From contig JACKDR010000001.1 of the NCBI GenBank assembly GCA_020633495.1, positions 310,001 to 374,000 of the forward strand: a stretch of DNA of 64,000 nucleotides, given 5' to 3'. This stretch comes from Kofleriaceae bacterium. Its GTDB lineage: Bacteria > Myxococcota_A > Polyangia > Haliangiales > Haliangiaceae. The notes under the pieces are model-generated. The model saw only the letters and a program-made list of their open reading frames with translations, made no database searches and was not told the origin of the DNA. Below are positions 13,615 through 20,993 of this stretch, in pieces. Both the position numbers and the translations under genes were made by a program. Numbering within the stretch: the stretch's first letter is position 1; every line of letters starts with the position of its first letter.

Positions 13615-14472
13615 ATGAGCGCCGATCTCGCCACCCTCCTGGTCAGCTGCCCCGACAAGAAGGGCATCGTCGCGTCGCTGGCGCAGACCCTGTACGGCCA
13701 CGGCGCCAACATCCTCGACGCCGACCAGCACACCGACGCGGTCGCGCAGCTGTTCTTCCAGCGCATCCGCTTCGACCTGTCGACGCTCACCACCGACCGG
13801 GTCGCGCTCGAGGCCGGCATCCGCGAGGTCGCGGCCCGCTTCGGCATGGCGTGGCGCCTCGCCTACGGCGGCACGCCGCGGCGCGTCGCGATCTTCGTGT
13901 CGCGCTACGACCACTGCCTGTACGACCTGCTGCTGCGCCACCGCGCCGGCGAGCTGCCGTGCGAGGTCGCGATGGTGGTCTCGAACCACCCCGATCTGGC
14001 CGGCGCCGCGGCCCAGTTCGACGTCCCGTTCCACCACCTGCCGGTCACCGCCGCGACCCGCGACGCCCAGGAGGCGGCGGCGCGGGCGCTGCTCGACGAC
14101 GCCGGCGTCGACACCGTGGTCCTCGCCCGCTACATGCAGATCCTCGGCCCCGGCTTCGTCGCGGCGATGCCGGCGCGGATCATCAACATCCACCACTCGT
14201 TCCTGCCCGCGTTCGTCGGCGCCAGCCCGTACCGGCAGGCCTACGAGCGCGGCGTCAAGCTGATCGGGGCGACCGCCCACTACGTCACCGCCGACCTCGA
14301 CCAGGGCCCGATCATCGAGCAGGCGGTGGTGCGCTGCTCGCACCGCGACACCGTCGAGGATCTGGCCCGCAAGGGGCGCGACCTCGAGAAGGTCGTGCTC
14401 GCCGCGGCCCTGCGCTGGCACCTCGAGGACCGCGTCCTGGCCTACGCCGGCAAGACCGTCGTCTTCGACTGA
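13615..14472 (+). CDS. purU: Formyltetrahydrofolate deformylase
   Basis: 285 aa, normal length. PurU hydrolyses 10-formyl-THF to formate and THF, balancing one-carbon units for purine synthesis. The N-terminal ACT domain begins LLVSCPDKKGIVASLAQ and covers residues 5-85. The formyltransferase-fold domain carries HHSFLPAFVGASPY with the catalytic His, GATAHYVTADLDQGPIIEQ with the Asp, and the Asn of RIINIHH. The start at 13615 keeps the ACT domain intact and fits the promoter spacing. It is transcribed divergently from the fibro-slime gene. Confidence 0.95.
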   Translation: MSADLATLLVSCPDKKGIVASLAQTLYGHGANILDADQHTDAVAQLFFQRIRFDLSTLTTDRVALEAGIREVAARFGMAWRLAYGGTPRRVAIFVSRYDHCLYDLLLRHRAGELPCEVAMVVSNHPDLAGAAAQFDVPFHHLPVTAATRDAQEAAARALLDDAGVDTVVLARYMQILGPGFVAAMPARIINIHHSFLPAFVGASPYRQAYERGVKLIGATAHYVTADLDQGPIIEQAVVRCSHRDTVEDLARKGRDLEKVVLAAALRWHLEDRVLAYAGKTVVFD

Positions 14473-14580
14473 GCGGCCCCGGGGCGGCTGGGATGACGCC
14501 GCCACGCTGACCCCGGCTCGGCACGCCGCGACGATCCACGGCTTGCGCCGCGGCCCCGACGCCCCGAGAATCCATGGGGC

Positions 14581-15813
14581 GTGGCCGAGACGCGCCAGAC
14601 GCCGGGTCGCCCGTGGAGGGTGCGGCTGGGCAACCCGCTGTCGTGGTCGCTCGCCGACCGGTGCCTGACCGCGTCCATCATCGTGACCGTGGCGTCGGCG
14701 ATCTTCGTCGCGTCGCTGTACCTCGGCGACGGCTGGCCGTTCGTCGCCTTCGACCTCGAGCACGCGCCGCTGGTGCCGGTGGTGTCGCTGGTGCACCTGA
14801 CCCCGTGGCTGGTGCTGCTCGGGCTGTCGCTGCGGGCGCGGCGCCGGACCCGCGGCCGGCCCGGCGAGCCCGCGCGCGGCGCCGGCCTGGCGGTCGCGAC
14901 CGTGCTGCTGTTCGCCGAGACCCTGGCGCTGTTCACGCTGGTCACCGGGCCGTTCGCCAGCCCGGGGTGGATCGGCTTCCTGGGCGGCGCGGTCGTCGGC
15001 TACCTGATGTTCGACCGCCGGCTCGCGCGCGCCGGCGTCGTGCTGTACGTCAGCCTGGTCACCGTCGGCGCGCTGCTCGAGAAGGCGCGGCCGTGGCGGT
15101 GGATCGACGACGTCCTGCCCGGGCACGACTACCCGCGGTGGTCGACGTCGGCGATCGTCGGCCACGCGATCGCCTCGACCGCTCTGCTGGCGCTGGTGCT
15201 GACGCTGATCGCGTTCGTGATCGACCGCTGGCGCGATCGCGAGGCTCGCTACCAGCACCTGGCCCGCACCGACCACCTTACCGCGCTGACCAACCGGCGC
15301 ACGTTCCTCGAGCTCGCCGGCCGCGAGCTGGCGCGGGCCCGCCGCTACGACGAGGCGATCGCGATCGTGATCGTCGACCTCGATCACTTCAAGCGCGTCA
15401 ACGACCAGCACGGCCACCTGGTCGGCGACCGGGTGCTGGCTCGCGCCGCCGAGATCTTCGCCGCCACGGTCCGCGACGTCGACGTCGTCGCCCGCTACGG
15501 CGGCGAGGAGTTCGGCATCCTGCTGCCTGCGACCGACGCCGCCGGCGCCCACGAGGTCGCCGAGCGCTGCCGGCGGCGCCTCGCCACCACCGCGATCGAG
15601 CTCGACACCGGCGGCGCGCCGGTCCACATCACCGCCAGCCTGGGCGTCGCCTCGGCCCGGGGCGCCAGCGCCCAGCTCGAGGATCTGCTGCGCCGCGCCG
15701 ACCAGGCTCTGTACCGGGCCAAGGCGGCGGGCCGCGACTGCACCGCGGTCGACGGCGACCAGCCCGGCGCCGGCGCCGACGACGCCGCCGCCGCCGCGCC
15801 GGCGACGACCTGA
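14581..15813 (+). CDS. Membrane diguanylate cyclase (GGDEF domain)
   Basis: 410 aa. Residues 20-225 contain six to seven hydrophobic helices; residues 235-400 form a GGDEF domain with the active-site loop YGGEEFGILLP, substrate region DHFKRVNDQHGHLVGD, and an RDVD inhibitory site five residues before GGEEF. It should condense two GTP into c-di-GMP at the inner membrane and be product-inhibited. No sensory PAS or GAF domain is seen, so the membrane part is the likely input. The GTG start is not preceded by a clear ribosome site. The stop codon coincides with the left end of the IS remnant. Confidence 0.92.
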   Translation: MAETRQTPGRPWRVRLGNPLSWSLADRCLTASIIVTVASAIFVASLYLGDGWPFVAFDLEHAPLVPVVSLVHLTPWLVLLGLSLRARRRTRGRPGEPARGAGLAVATVLLFAETLALFTLVTGPFASPGWIGFLGGAVVGYLMFDRRLARAGVVLYVSLVTVGALLEKARPWRWIDDVLPGHDYPRWSTSAIVGHAIASTALLALVLTLIAFVIDRWRDREARYQHLARTDHLTALTNRRTFLELAGRELARARRYDEAIAIVIVDLDHFKRVNDQHGHLVGDRVLARAAEIFAATVRDVDVVARYGGEEFGILLPATDAAGAHEVAERCRRRLATTAIELDTGGAPVHITASLGVASARGASAQLEDLLRRADQALYRAKAAGRDCTAVDGDQPGAGADDAAAAAPATT

Positions 15814-15831
15814 GAGGTTGTGATCTTTTCG

Positions 15832-15859
15832 GGCGGTCCGGATCGACATCCGGACCGCC
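15832..15859. repeat. Perfect 12-bp hairpin at the left end of the IS
   Basis: GGCGGTCCGGAT, loop CGAC, ATCCGGACCGCC. There is no T-run after it. It could terminate the diguanylate cyclase transcript or be a subterminal structure of the IS. Confidence 0.6.
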
Positions 15860-15877
15860 GGTTGATCTGCTCTCGGC

Positions 15878-17204
15878 ATGAGCCAGCGTGATCTGTTCGA
15901 CCAGGACGGCGGAACCTCGAACCCTGCCGGGGTAGAGCGTCGGCGCGGAAAGCCGCGGCTACGGACCGTGTTGCGTGAGCAGCTGGGCCTGGAGGTGGTC
16001 GACCTCGACACGCTGATCCCGGAGGACCATCCGGCCCGGACGCTGTGGGCGGCGGTGGAGCAGCTGGACCTGACGCTGTTCTACGAGCCGATCGAGGCCC
16101 GTGAAGGGGTCGCCGGGCGGTCGGCGACGGACCCGAAGATGCTGGTGTGCCTGTGGCTGTACGCCACCGCGGACGGGGTGGCGTCGGCGCGGGAGCTCGA
16201 CGAGCTGTGCGTGCGGCACGCCGCGTACAAGTGGATCTGCGGCGGCGTGAGCGTGAACCACAACTTGCTGGCGAGGTTCCGAGTGGGGCACGAGCGAGCG
16301 CTGGACGAGTTGCTCACGGAGGTGCTCGGCAAGCTGATGGCGGCGGGGCTGGTGACGCTGCGCCGCGTGGCGCACGACGGGATGCGCGTGCGGGCGTCTG
16401 CCGGGGCGGCGTCGTTCCGGCGGAAGCTTCGGTTGAAGGACTACGTCAAGGCGGCGCGCAAGCATCTCGCGGCGCTCAAGGCGGAGGCCGCGGCTCCCGG
16501 GCATCGCGATCGCCACGAGGCGGCGCAGCTGCGCGGCGCCGAGGACCGTCGACGGCGCGTCGAAGAGGCGCTGGCGAAGATGCCCGAGGCGGAAGCGATC
16601 AAGCGTCGACAGAACGACCCGAAGGACCGCAAGAAGGAGCCGCGCGTGTCGACGACGGACCCGCAGGCGCGGGTGATGAAGATGGGAGATGGCGGGTTTC
16701 GGCCCGCGTACAATCTGCAGATCTCGACCGACGTCGATAGCCGACTCATCGTCGGCGTGGGCGTGAGTACGGCGGGCAGCGACGCGCGCCTGGCGCGACC
16801 GGCCTCGACGACATCGAGCGCCGCACCGGCGACCTGCCCGAGGAGCTGTTGATCGACGGCGGCTTCGTGTCGATCGAGCAGATCGACGCCGCCGAGGGCC
16901 GCGGCGCGTGACCGTGTTCGCACCGGTACCCACACCGCGCAAATCGACCGCGGATCCGCACGCGCGCAAGAAAGAGGACACCGACCGGACGGCCGCGTGG
17001 CGAGCGCGGATGGAAACCGACGAGGCCAAGGAGATCTACAAGCAGCGCGCAGCGACCGCGGAGACCACGAACGCTGACCTCCGCTGCCGCCGCGGGCTGG
17101 ACCGACTGCTGGTTCGCGGGCCCCACAAGGTCACCAGCGTCCTGCTGTGGGGCGCCCTCGCCTACAACCTGCTCCGGGTGCCGCTGGCCACTCTGCTCGG
17201 GTAG
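15878..17204 (+). pseudogene. IS1182-family transposase, frameshifted
   Basis: The first frame (15878-about 16790) reads a DDE transposase N-terminus and core: DHPARTLWAAVEQL, GRSATDPKMLVCLWLYA, VNHNLLARFR, VAHDGMRVRASAG (first catalytic Asp), FRPAYNLQISTD. It then loses phase; the next frame gives IERRTGDLPEELLIDGGF (second Asp) up to about 16905. A further shift gives VTVFAPVPTPRKS, EIYKQRAATAETTNADLR (the Glu) and the tail to 17204. Two frameshifts and a few missing residues make it non-functional. Codon choice is less GC-biased than in neighbouring genes, fitting acquired DNA. Confidence 0.85.
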
Positions 17205-17302
17205 TCACCACCCCTCGTGGGCACCGTGGCGGCGAAGCGCCGCCGGCGGACCACCGGTCGCGCGCTCGCCCGTGCCATCCGATCGATAGGATTACAGGCT
17301 CT

Positions 17303-17765
17303 GAGCCGAGCGTCTGCGCGAGGCGGTCTCGGTGCAGGCGCCGCGAGCCCGTCTGCGGGCGAGCGCGCCGATCGACAGCGCGTGTGACGATGGAATCCTC
17401 ACACGCGCTGAGCCGAGCGTCTGCGCGAGGCGGTCTCGGTGCAGGCGCCGCGAGCCCGTCTGCGGGCGCGCGCGCCGATCGACAGAGGCGCGTCTGCGCG
17501 AGGCGGTCTCGGTGCAGGCGCCGCGAGCCCGTCTGCGGGCGAGCGCGCCGATCGACAGCGCGTGTGACGATGGAATCCTCACACGCGCTGCGCCGAGCGT
17601 CTGCGCGAGGCGATCTCGGCGCAGGCGCCGCGAGCCCGTCTGCGGGCGAGCGCGCCGATCGACAGCGCGTGTGAGGATGGAATCCTCACACGCGCTGCGC
17701 CGAGCGTCTGCGCGAGGCGGTCTCGGTGCAGGCGCCGCGAGCCCGTCTGCGGGCGAGCGCGCCGA
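17303..17765. repeat. Array of five 107-bp direct repeats, each ending in a hairpin
   Basis: Copies: 17303-17409 (full), 17410-17485 (lacks the hairpin end), about 17486-17589 (5' few bases altered), 17590-17696 (full), 17697-17765 (truncated). Units are nearly identical, starting GAGCCGAGCGTCTGCGCG or GCGCCGAGCGTCTGCGCG and ending in a hairpin of the form AGCGCGTGTGA(C/G)GAT, GGA, ATCCTCACACGCGCT. It lies between the IS and the HNH gene. Confidence 0.9.
17664..17696. repeat. Perfect 15-bp inverted repeat with 3-nt loop (repeat copy 4)
   Basis: The left arm 17664-17678 is the exact reverse complement of the right arm 17682-17696; the loop is GGA. Copies 1 (17377-17409) and 3 (17557-17589) have the same hairpin with one mismatch. 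Confidence 0.85.
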
Positions 17766-17808
17766 CGTGGTGGACGTGGTGGACGTGGTGGACGTGGTGG
17801 ACGTGCTG
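17764..17808. repeat. 9-bp tandem repeat GACGTGGTG, five units
   Basis: Four perfect units followed by one with a single change (GACGTGCTG). It begins exactly where the last 107-bp copy breaks off. Confidence 0.85.
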
Positions 17809-18059
17809 GACGGACGTCGCGTCGGTGCTGGCTCCCGGAGGCCCGGAGAGGGCGGCGGGGATGGTCGGGGTGGTGCGCGGCGCGGCCGGCTGGCCGGCCG
17901 GCGCGGTTGGACGGGGACGCGGGGACGGGGGGGCCGCGGGGCCGTGGGGTGCGGCGCGGTCGGGGCGTGGCTGCGCGGGCTGAGGCTCCGGCCCAGCTGG
18001 TCGCTGGCTCCCCGATGAGCGTGGTGCTGGCGCCGGCGTGGGTGCAGCACACCACCACC

Positions 18060-18091
18060 GGCGCCGGGCCCGAAGACGGGGGCCCGGCGCC
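18060..18091. terminator. Perfect 12-bp hairpin GGCGCCGGGCCC / GGGCCCGGCGCC
   Basis: Eight-nucleotide loop; no T-run follows. It is strong enough to stall polymerase or protect RNA, and it lies about 340 nt upstream of the HNH gene. The terminator role is a guess. Confidence 0.4.
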
Positions 18092-18432
18092 TCGGCGCGG
18101 GGCGCGAGCGTTGCGGGCGCGCGCCGGGCATCGGGATCGCGACGGCCGTGCGAGCCGTGATCGACGCTGTCCGGCAACCGGACAAGAAAGACACGACCCG
18201 GGACGATCGCGGTCGATTGTCCTTGACGGCGTTCGCGGCCGACGACGACACGCCGACGCGATGCCGCGGCCGATCGTCGACGAGACGCGCAGCGGGGCCC
18301 GCTGCGCCGCGAAGCGGACCGCGACGACGACGCAGAGGGTCGAGAGCGGTCTCGGGGCGCCACGGCGACGACAGGAGGTCCGAGATCGTCGTGGTAGAGA
18401 AGGAATGCGCGCGTGCGCAGGGAGGAGTGGAG

Positions 18433-19650
18433 ATGTTCGATCGCGAGGACGACGAGGGTGTGGTGTCCAGTGGGCTCGACGGTGCCGGTCTCGGAGACCG
18501 AGACGCAGCCCCCGACTGGCGCCAGCTCGATCGCCAGCTGCGCGGCGTCGCCCGACGGCGCGCCGCGCTCGACGCCGAGGAGGCGCGCTGGCTGGTGCTG
18601 GCGCAGCAGGTCGAGCTGCACCGCCGGTTCGGCTACGCCAGCCTGCACGAGTACCTCGAGCGCACGCTGGGCTACGGGCCGCGGGCGGCGCGCGAGCGGC
18701 TGCGCGTGGCCAGCGCGCTGCAGGTCCTGCCGCGGACCGCGGCGGCGCTGGCCCGCGGCGAGCAGTCGTACTCGGCGGTGCGCGAGCTGACGCGGGTCGT
18801 TCGCGAGGACACCGAGCGGGTGTGGCTCGACGCGGCGGCCGGCAAGACGGTGCACGAGATCGAGACCCTGGTCGCGGGCCGCAAGCCGGGTGACCTGCCC
18901 GGTGATCGGGTGGATCCGGCCGAGGTCCGGCGCGTGGTGTCGCTGGAGGTCAGCGCCGAGACGTACGCGCTGTGGCGCGACGCGAGGCTGGCGCTGGAGC
19001 TCGAGCGCGGCGAGGCCGTGCCCGACGACGAGCTGCTGCGGGTGCTGTGCCTCGGCATGCTCGCCGGCGCGCCGGGCCCATCGAGCGGAGCCGGCAAGCG
19101 CGGGCGCGCGGCGTACCAGATCGCCTTGATGCAGTGCCCCGACTGCGAGCGCGTGACCCAGGACGGCGGCGGCCGCGCCGTCGAGGTGCCGGCGACCGTC
19201 GTCGAGCGCGCGCGCTGCGACGCGCGCGTGCTCGGCCGGGTCGATCGCGACGTTCACCTGGGCGCGACGCCGACCCAGACCATCCCGGCGCCGGTGCGCG
19301 CGGCGGTGGTCGCGCGTGACCACGGCCGCTGCCGGGTGCCGGGCTGCCGGGCGTCGCGATGGGTCGAGGTCCACCACGTGCAGCCGCGGGCGCAGGGCGG
19401 TCGGCACACGCTGGCGAACCTGATCTCGCTGTGCGGCGGCCACCACGATGCGGTCCATGTGGGCCGCTTGAGAATCGCGCGATCGGCGTCGGGGGAGGTC
19501 GTCTTCGCGCACGCCGATGGCACACCGTACGGCGCGTCGCCGGGGACCAGGGACGAACCGCCGACGGCCGTGGCCCGTGGGGGCCGCGCCGACGCGGCCC
19601 CCATGACCGGTCGCTGGCGCCGCGGATCGACCGATCGATGCGGCCGGTGA
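18433..19650 (+). CDS. HNH endonuclease (DUF222/13E12-like)
   Basis: 405 aa. Residues about 25-240 are helical and resemble the DUF222 region found before HNH domains in 13E12-repeat proteins. A CPDC pair sits at about 236. The C-terminal HNH nuclease has CRVPGCRASRWVEVHHVQPRAQ: two Cys, then His-His; then TLANLISLCGGHHDAVH with the Asn and the last His pair, the complete metal-binding and catalytic set. The ATG is preceded by GGAGGAG at good spacing and a leader rather than a leaderless promoter. Proteins of this type are often multicopy and repeat-associated. Its job, whether defence, recombination or selfish mobility, is unknown. Confidence 0.85.
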   Translation: MFDREDDEGVVSSGLDGAGLGDRDAAPDWRQLDRQLRGVARRRAALDAEEARWLVLAQQVELHRRFGYASLHEYLERTLGYGPRAARERLRVASALQVLPRTAAALARGEQSYSAVRELTRVVREDTERVWLDAAAGKTVHEIETLVAGRKPGDLPGDRVDPAEVRRVVSLEVSAETYALWRDARLALELERGEAVPDDELLRVLCLGMLAGAPGPSSGAGKRGRAAYQIALMQCPDCERVTQDGGGRAVEVPATVVERARCDARVLGRVDRDVHLGATPTQTIPAPVRAAVVARDHGRCRVPGCRASRWVEVHHVQPRAQGGRHTLANLISLCGGHHDAVHVGRLRIARSASGEVVFAHADGTPYGASPGTRDEPPTAVARGGRADAAPMTGRWRRGSTDRCGR

Positions 19651-19706
19651 CGCGACGATGAGCGGGCGCCGCGCGGTCGACGCGCGCGACAACGATCTTG
19701 ACACCC

Positions 19707-19760
19707 CACGGAGGATGAAGTCCTCGCACGCCCTGAGCGGATCGTCCGAGATGGCGTCCT
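19707..19760. repeat. Degenerate copy of the hairpin repeat downstream of the HNH gene
   Basis: GAGGATGAAGTCCTCGCACG and following bases align in the same orientation with the hairpin end and next-unit start of the array upstream of the gene, with several mismatches. It suggests that the HNH gene is bracketed by related sequence. Confidence 0.4.
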
Positions 19761-19805
19761 GTCGACAAGCTCGCGAAGAACCCCATGCGGACACCGCCTT
19801 CGCGC

Positions 19806-19811
19806 TACTAT
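19806..19811 (+). promoter_or_regulatory. -10-like TACTAT box, leaderless promoter of the GAF gene
   Basis: TACTAT followed by 7 nt and the ATG at 19819; no Shine-Dalgarno. It is the closest match to the classical TATAAT consensus among the boxes of this type in the window. Confidence 0.55.
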
Positions 19812-19818
19812 CGACGCG

Positions 19819-20610
19819 ATGGGGTCACCCGAGGAGCCGCCGCTCACGTCCCAGCAGGCCGAGTCGTTTCTGTCCACGCTCCGCCGCTCGGTCGAGGTCG
19901 TGCAGGAGCTGCTCCAGGCCACCGCCCACCAGGACGAGCGCATCCGCTCGCTCGACGCCGAGCTCGACAGCGCGCGGGCGCGGATCGCCTTCCTCGAGCG
20001 CGAGACCACGCAGCTGCGCGAGCGGCTGTCGACCGGCATCGCGCCGATCTCGATGCAGCAGATCGAGGATCTGATCGAGGAGCAGAACGCCTTCGCCCAC
20101 ATGTTCGTGACCAGCGACCGCCTGGCCCGCGCGCGCAGCCCTGGCGAGGCCCTGCAGATCGCGGTCGAGGTCATGCACAACCTGGTCGGCGCCCATCGCT
20201 TCGGCATCTGGCTGCGCTGGGACGACGTCGCGCCGCAGATGGTGGCGCCGCCCGACCCGCGCTACCAGATCGAGCCGGGTCGGCACCGCGCCCTGCTCGA
20301 GCGCGCCCTGGCGACCGGTGAGATCTCGCGCGACGACGGCGCCGACGACGACGCCGTCCCGGTGGCGCTGCCGCTGGTCCTCGACGGCGCCGCGGTGGGC
20401 GCGCTGGTCATCGACGGCCTGGTGCCGCAGGTCGGCACCCGCATGGGTCGGCTGCAGGACGACCTGTCGCGGTTCCTGATCGATCGCCTGCCCCTGACCC
20501 TGTGCGCCGCCGCGCAGCACGTCGCCCGCGGCGGCGATCGCGCGGCCTGGGACCTGGTGCGCGTCCACGTCGCGCCGGTGCCCGCCCCCGCCGCGGAGAA
20601 GACGCCATGA
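19819..20610 (+). CDS. Coiled-coil GAF-domain regulator
   Basis: 263 aa. The N-terminal coiled coil (residues 10-85, heptads such as LDAELDSARARIAFLERE) is followed by a GAF-like domain from about 95 to 240, with VEVMHNLVGAHRFGIWL at its start and VALPLVLDGAAVGALVIDG in its core. GAF domains bind small ligands or mediate dimer signalling. There is no output domain, so it should act through a partner, most likely the CheY-like protein whose ATG overlaps its stop by 4 nt. Confidence 0.75.
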   Translation: MGSPEEPPLTSQQAESFLSTLRRSVEVVQELLQATAHQDERIRSLDAELDSARARIAFLERETTQLRERLSTGIAPISMQQIEDLIEEQNAFAHMFVTSDRLARARSPGEALQIAVEVMHNLVGAHRFGIWLRWDDVAPQMVAPPDPRYQIEPGRHRALLERALATGEISRDDGADDDAVPVALPLVLDGAAVGALVIDGLVPQVGTRMGRLQDDLSRFLIDRLPLTLCAAAQHVARGGDRAAWDLVRVHVAPVPAPAAEKTP

Positions 20611-20993
20611 CCGCGACCCGACGAGCGCTGGTGATCGAGGACTCCCCGACGATGCGCCAGCTGATCACGCTGGCGCTGCGCCGTATCCCGGGGCTGTCGT
20701 TCGTCGAGGCCGCCGACGGCGCCCAGGCGCTCGAGCACCTCGAGCACGACCGCTTCGACGTCGTCCTGCTCGATCTCAACATGCCGGTGATGAACGGCTT
20801 CGCGTTCCTCGAGGCGATGGTCGCCGCGCACCCGCCCGAGGCGCGGCCGCCGGTGATCGTCGTGTCGACCGAGAGCGGCCGCGGCGACGTCCAGCGCGCC
20901 ACCGCGCTCGGCGTCGTCGAGTACGTGACCAAGCCGGTCCGGGGTCCGGACCTCGCCGCCGCGGTCAACCGGGTGCTGGCCGCGCGGGCTTGA
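20607..20993 (+). CDS. Single-domain response regulator (CheY-like)
   Basis: 128 aa, a lone receiver domain. The acidic pair is in VIEDSPTMRQL (E11, D12), phospho-acceptor Asp in VVLLDLNMPVMNG, switch Ser/Thr in VVSTES, and conserved Lys in YVTKPV. Its ATG overlaps the GAF stop (ATGA), so the two are translationally coupled. The last 29 bp overlap the 3' end of the convergent CheA-like kinase gene, its most likely phosphodonor. Confidence 0.93.
   Translation: MTATRRALVIEDSPTMRQLITLALRRIPGLSFVEAADGAQALEHLEHDRFDVVLLDLNMPVMNGFAFLEAMVAAHPPEARPPVIVVSTESGRGDVQRATALGVVEYVTKPVRGPDLAAAVNRVLAARA

Larger units (their letters stand above)
15811..17304. mobile_element. Degenerate IS1182-type insertion sequence
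   Basis: About 1.5 kb. The first 28 nt (15811-15838) and the reverse complement of the last 28 nt (17277-17304) agree at 18 of 28 positions, read as worn terminal inverted repeats; exact ends are uncertain by a few bases. The element contains one transposase gene broken by frameshifts. It sits directly after the diguanylate cyclase stop and ends where the 107-bp repeat array begins. Confidence 0.65.
17205..18432. other. About 1.2 kb without a credible gene: IS end, repeats, low-complexity DNA
   Basis: Open frames here are products of repeats and G-runs and show no protein family. Contents in order: right end of the IS, the 107-bp repeat array, a 9-bp tandem repeat, a G-rich tract (about 17840-17990), a strong hairpin (18060-18091) and the leader of the HNH gene. 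Confidence 0.7.

Noticed and set aside
15832..15859. Rho-independent terminator of the diguanylate cyclase gene
   Set aside because: The hairpin is perfect but no T-run follows and it lies inside the IS end; kept only as a hairpin.
17303..17765. Possible CRISPR array
   Set aside because: Units are contiguous 107-bp copies without unique spacers, and there are no cas genes.
17292..18251. Protein-coding frames across the repeat region on both strands
   Set aside because: Their products are translations of the repeats and G-runs with no family and no consistent start or codon pattern.
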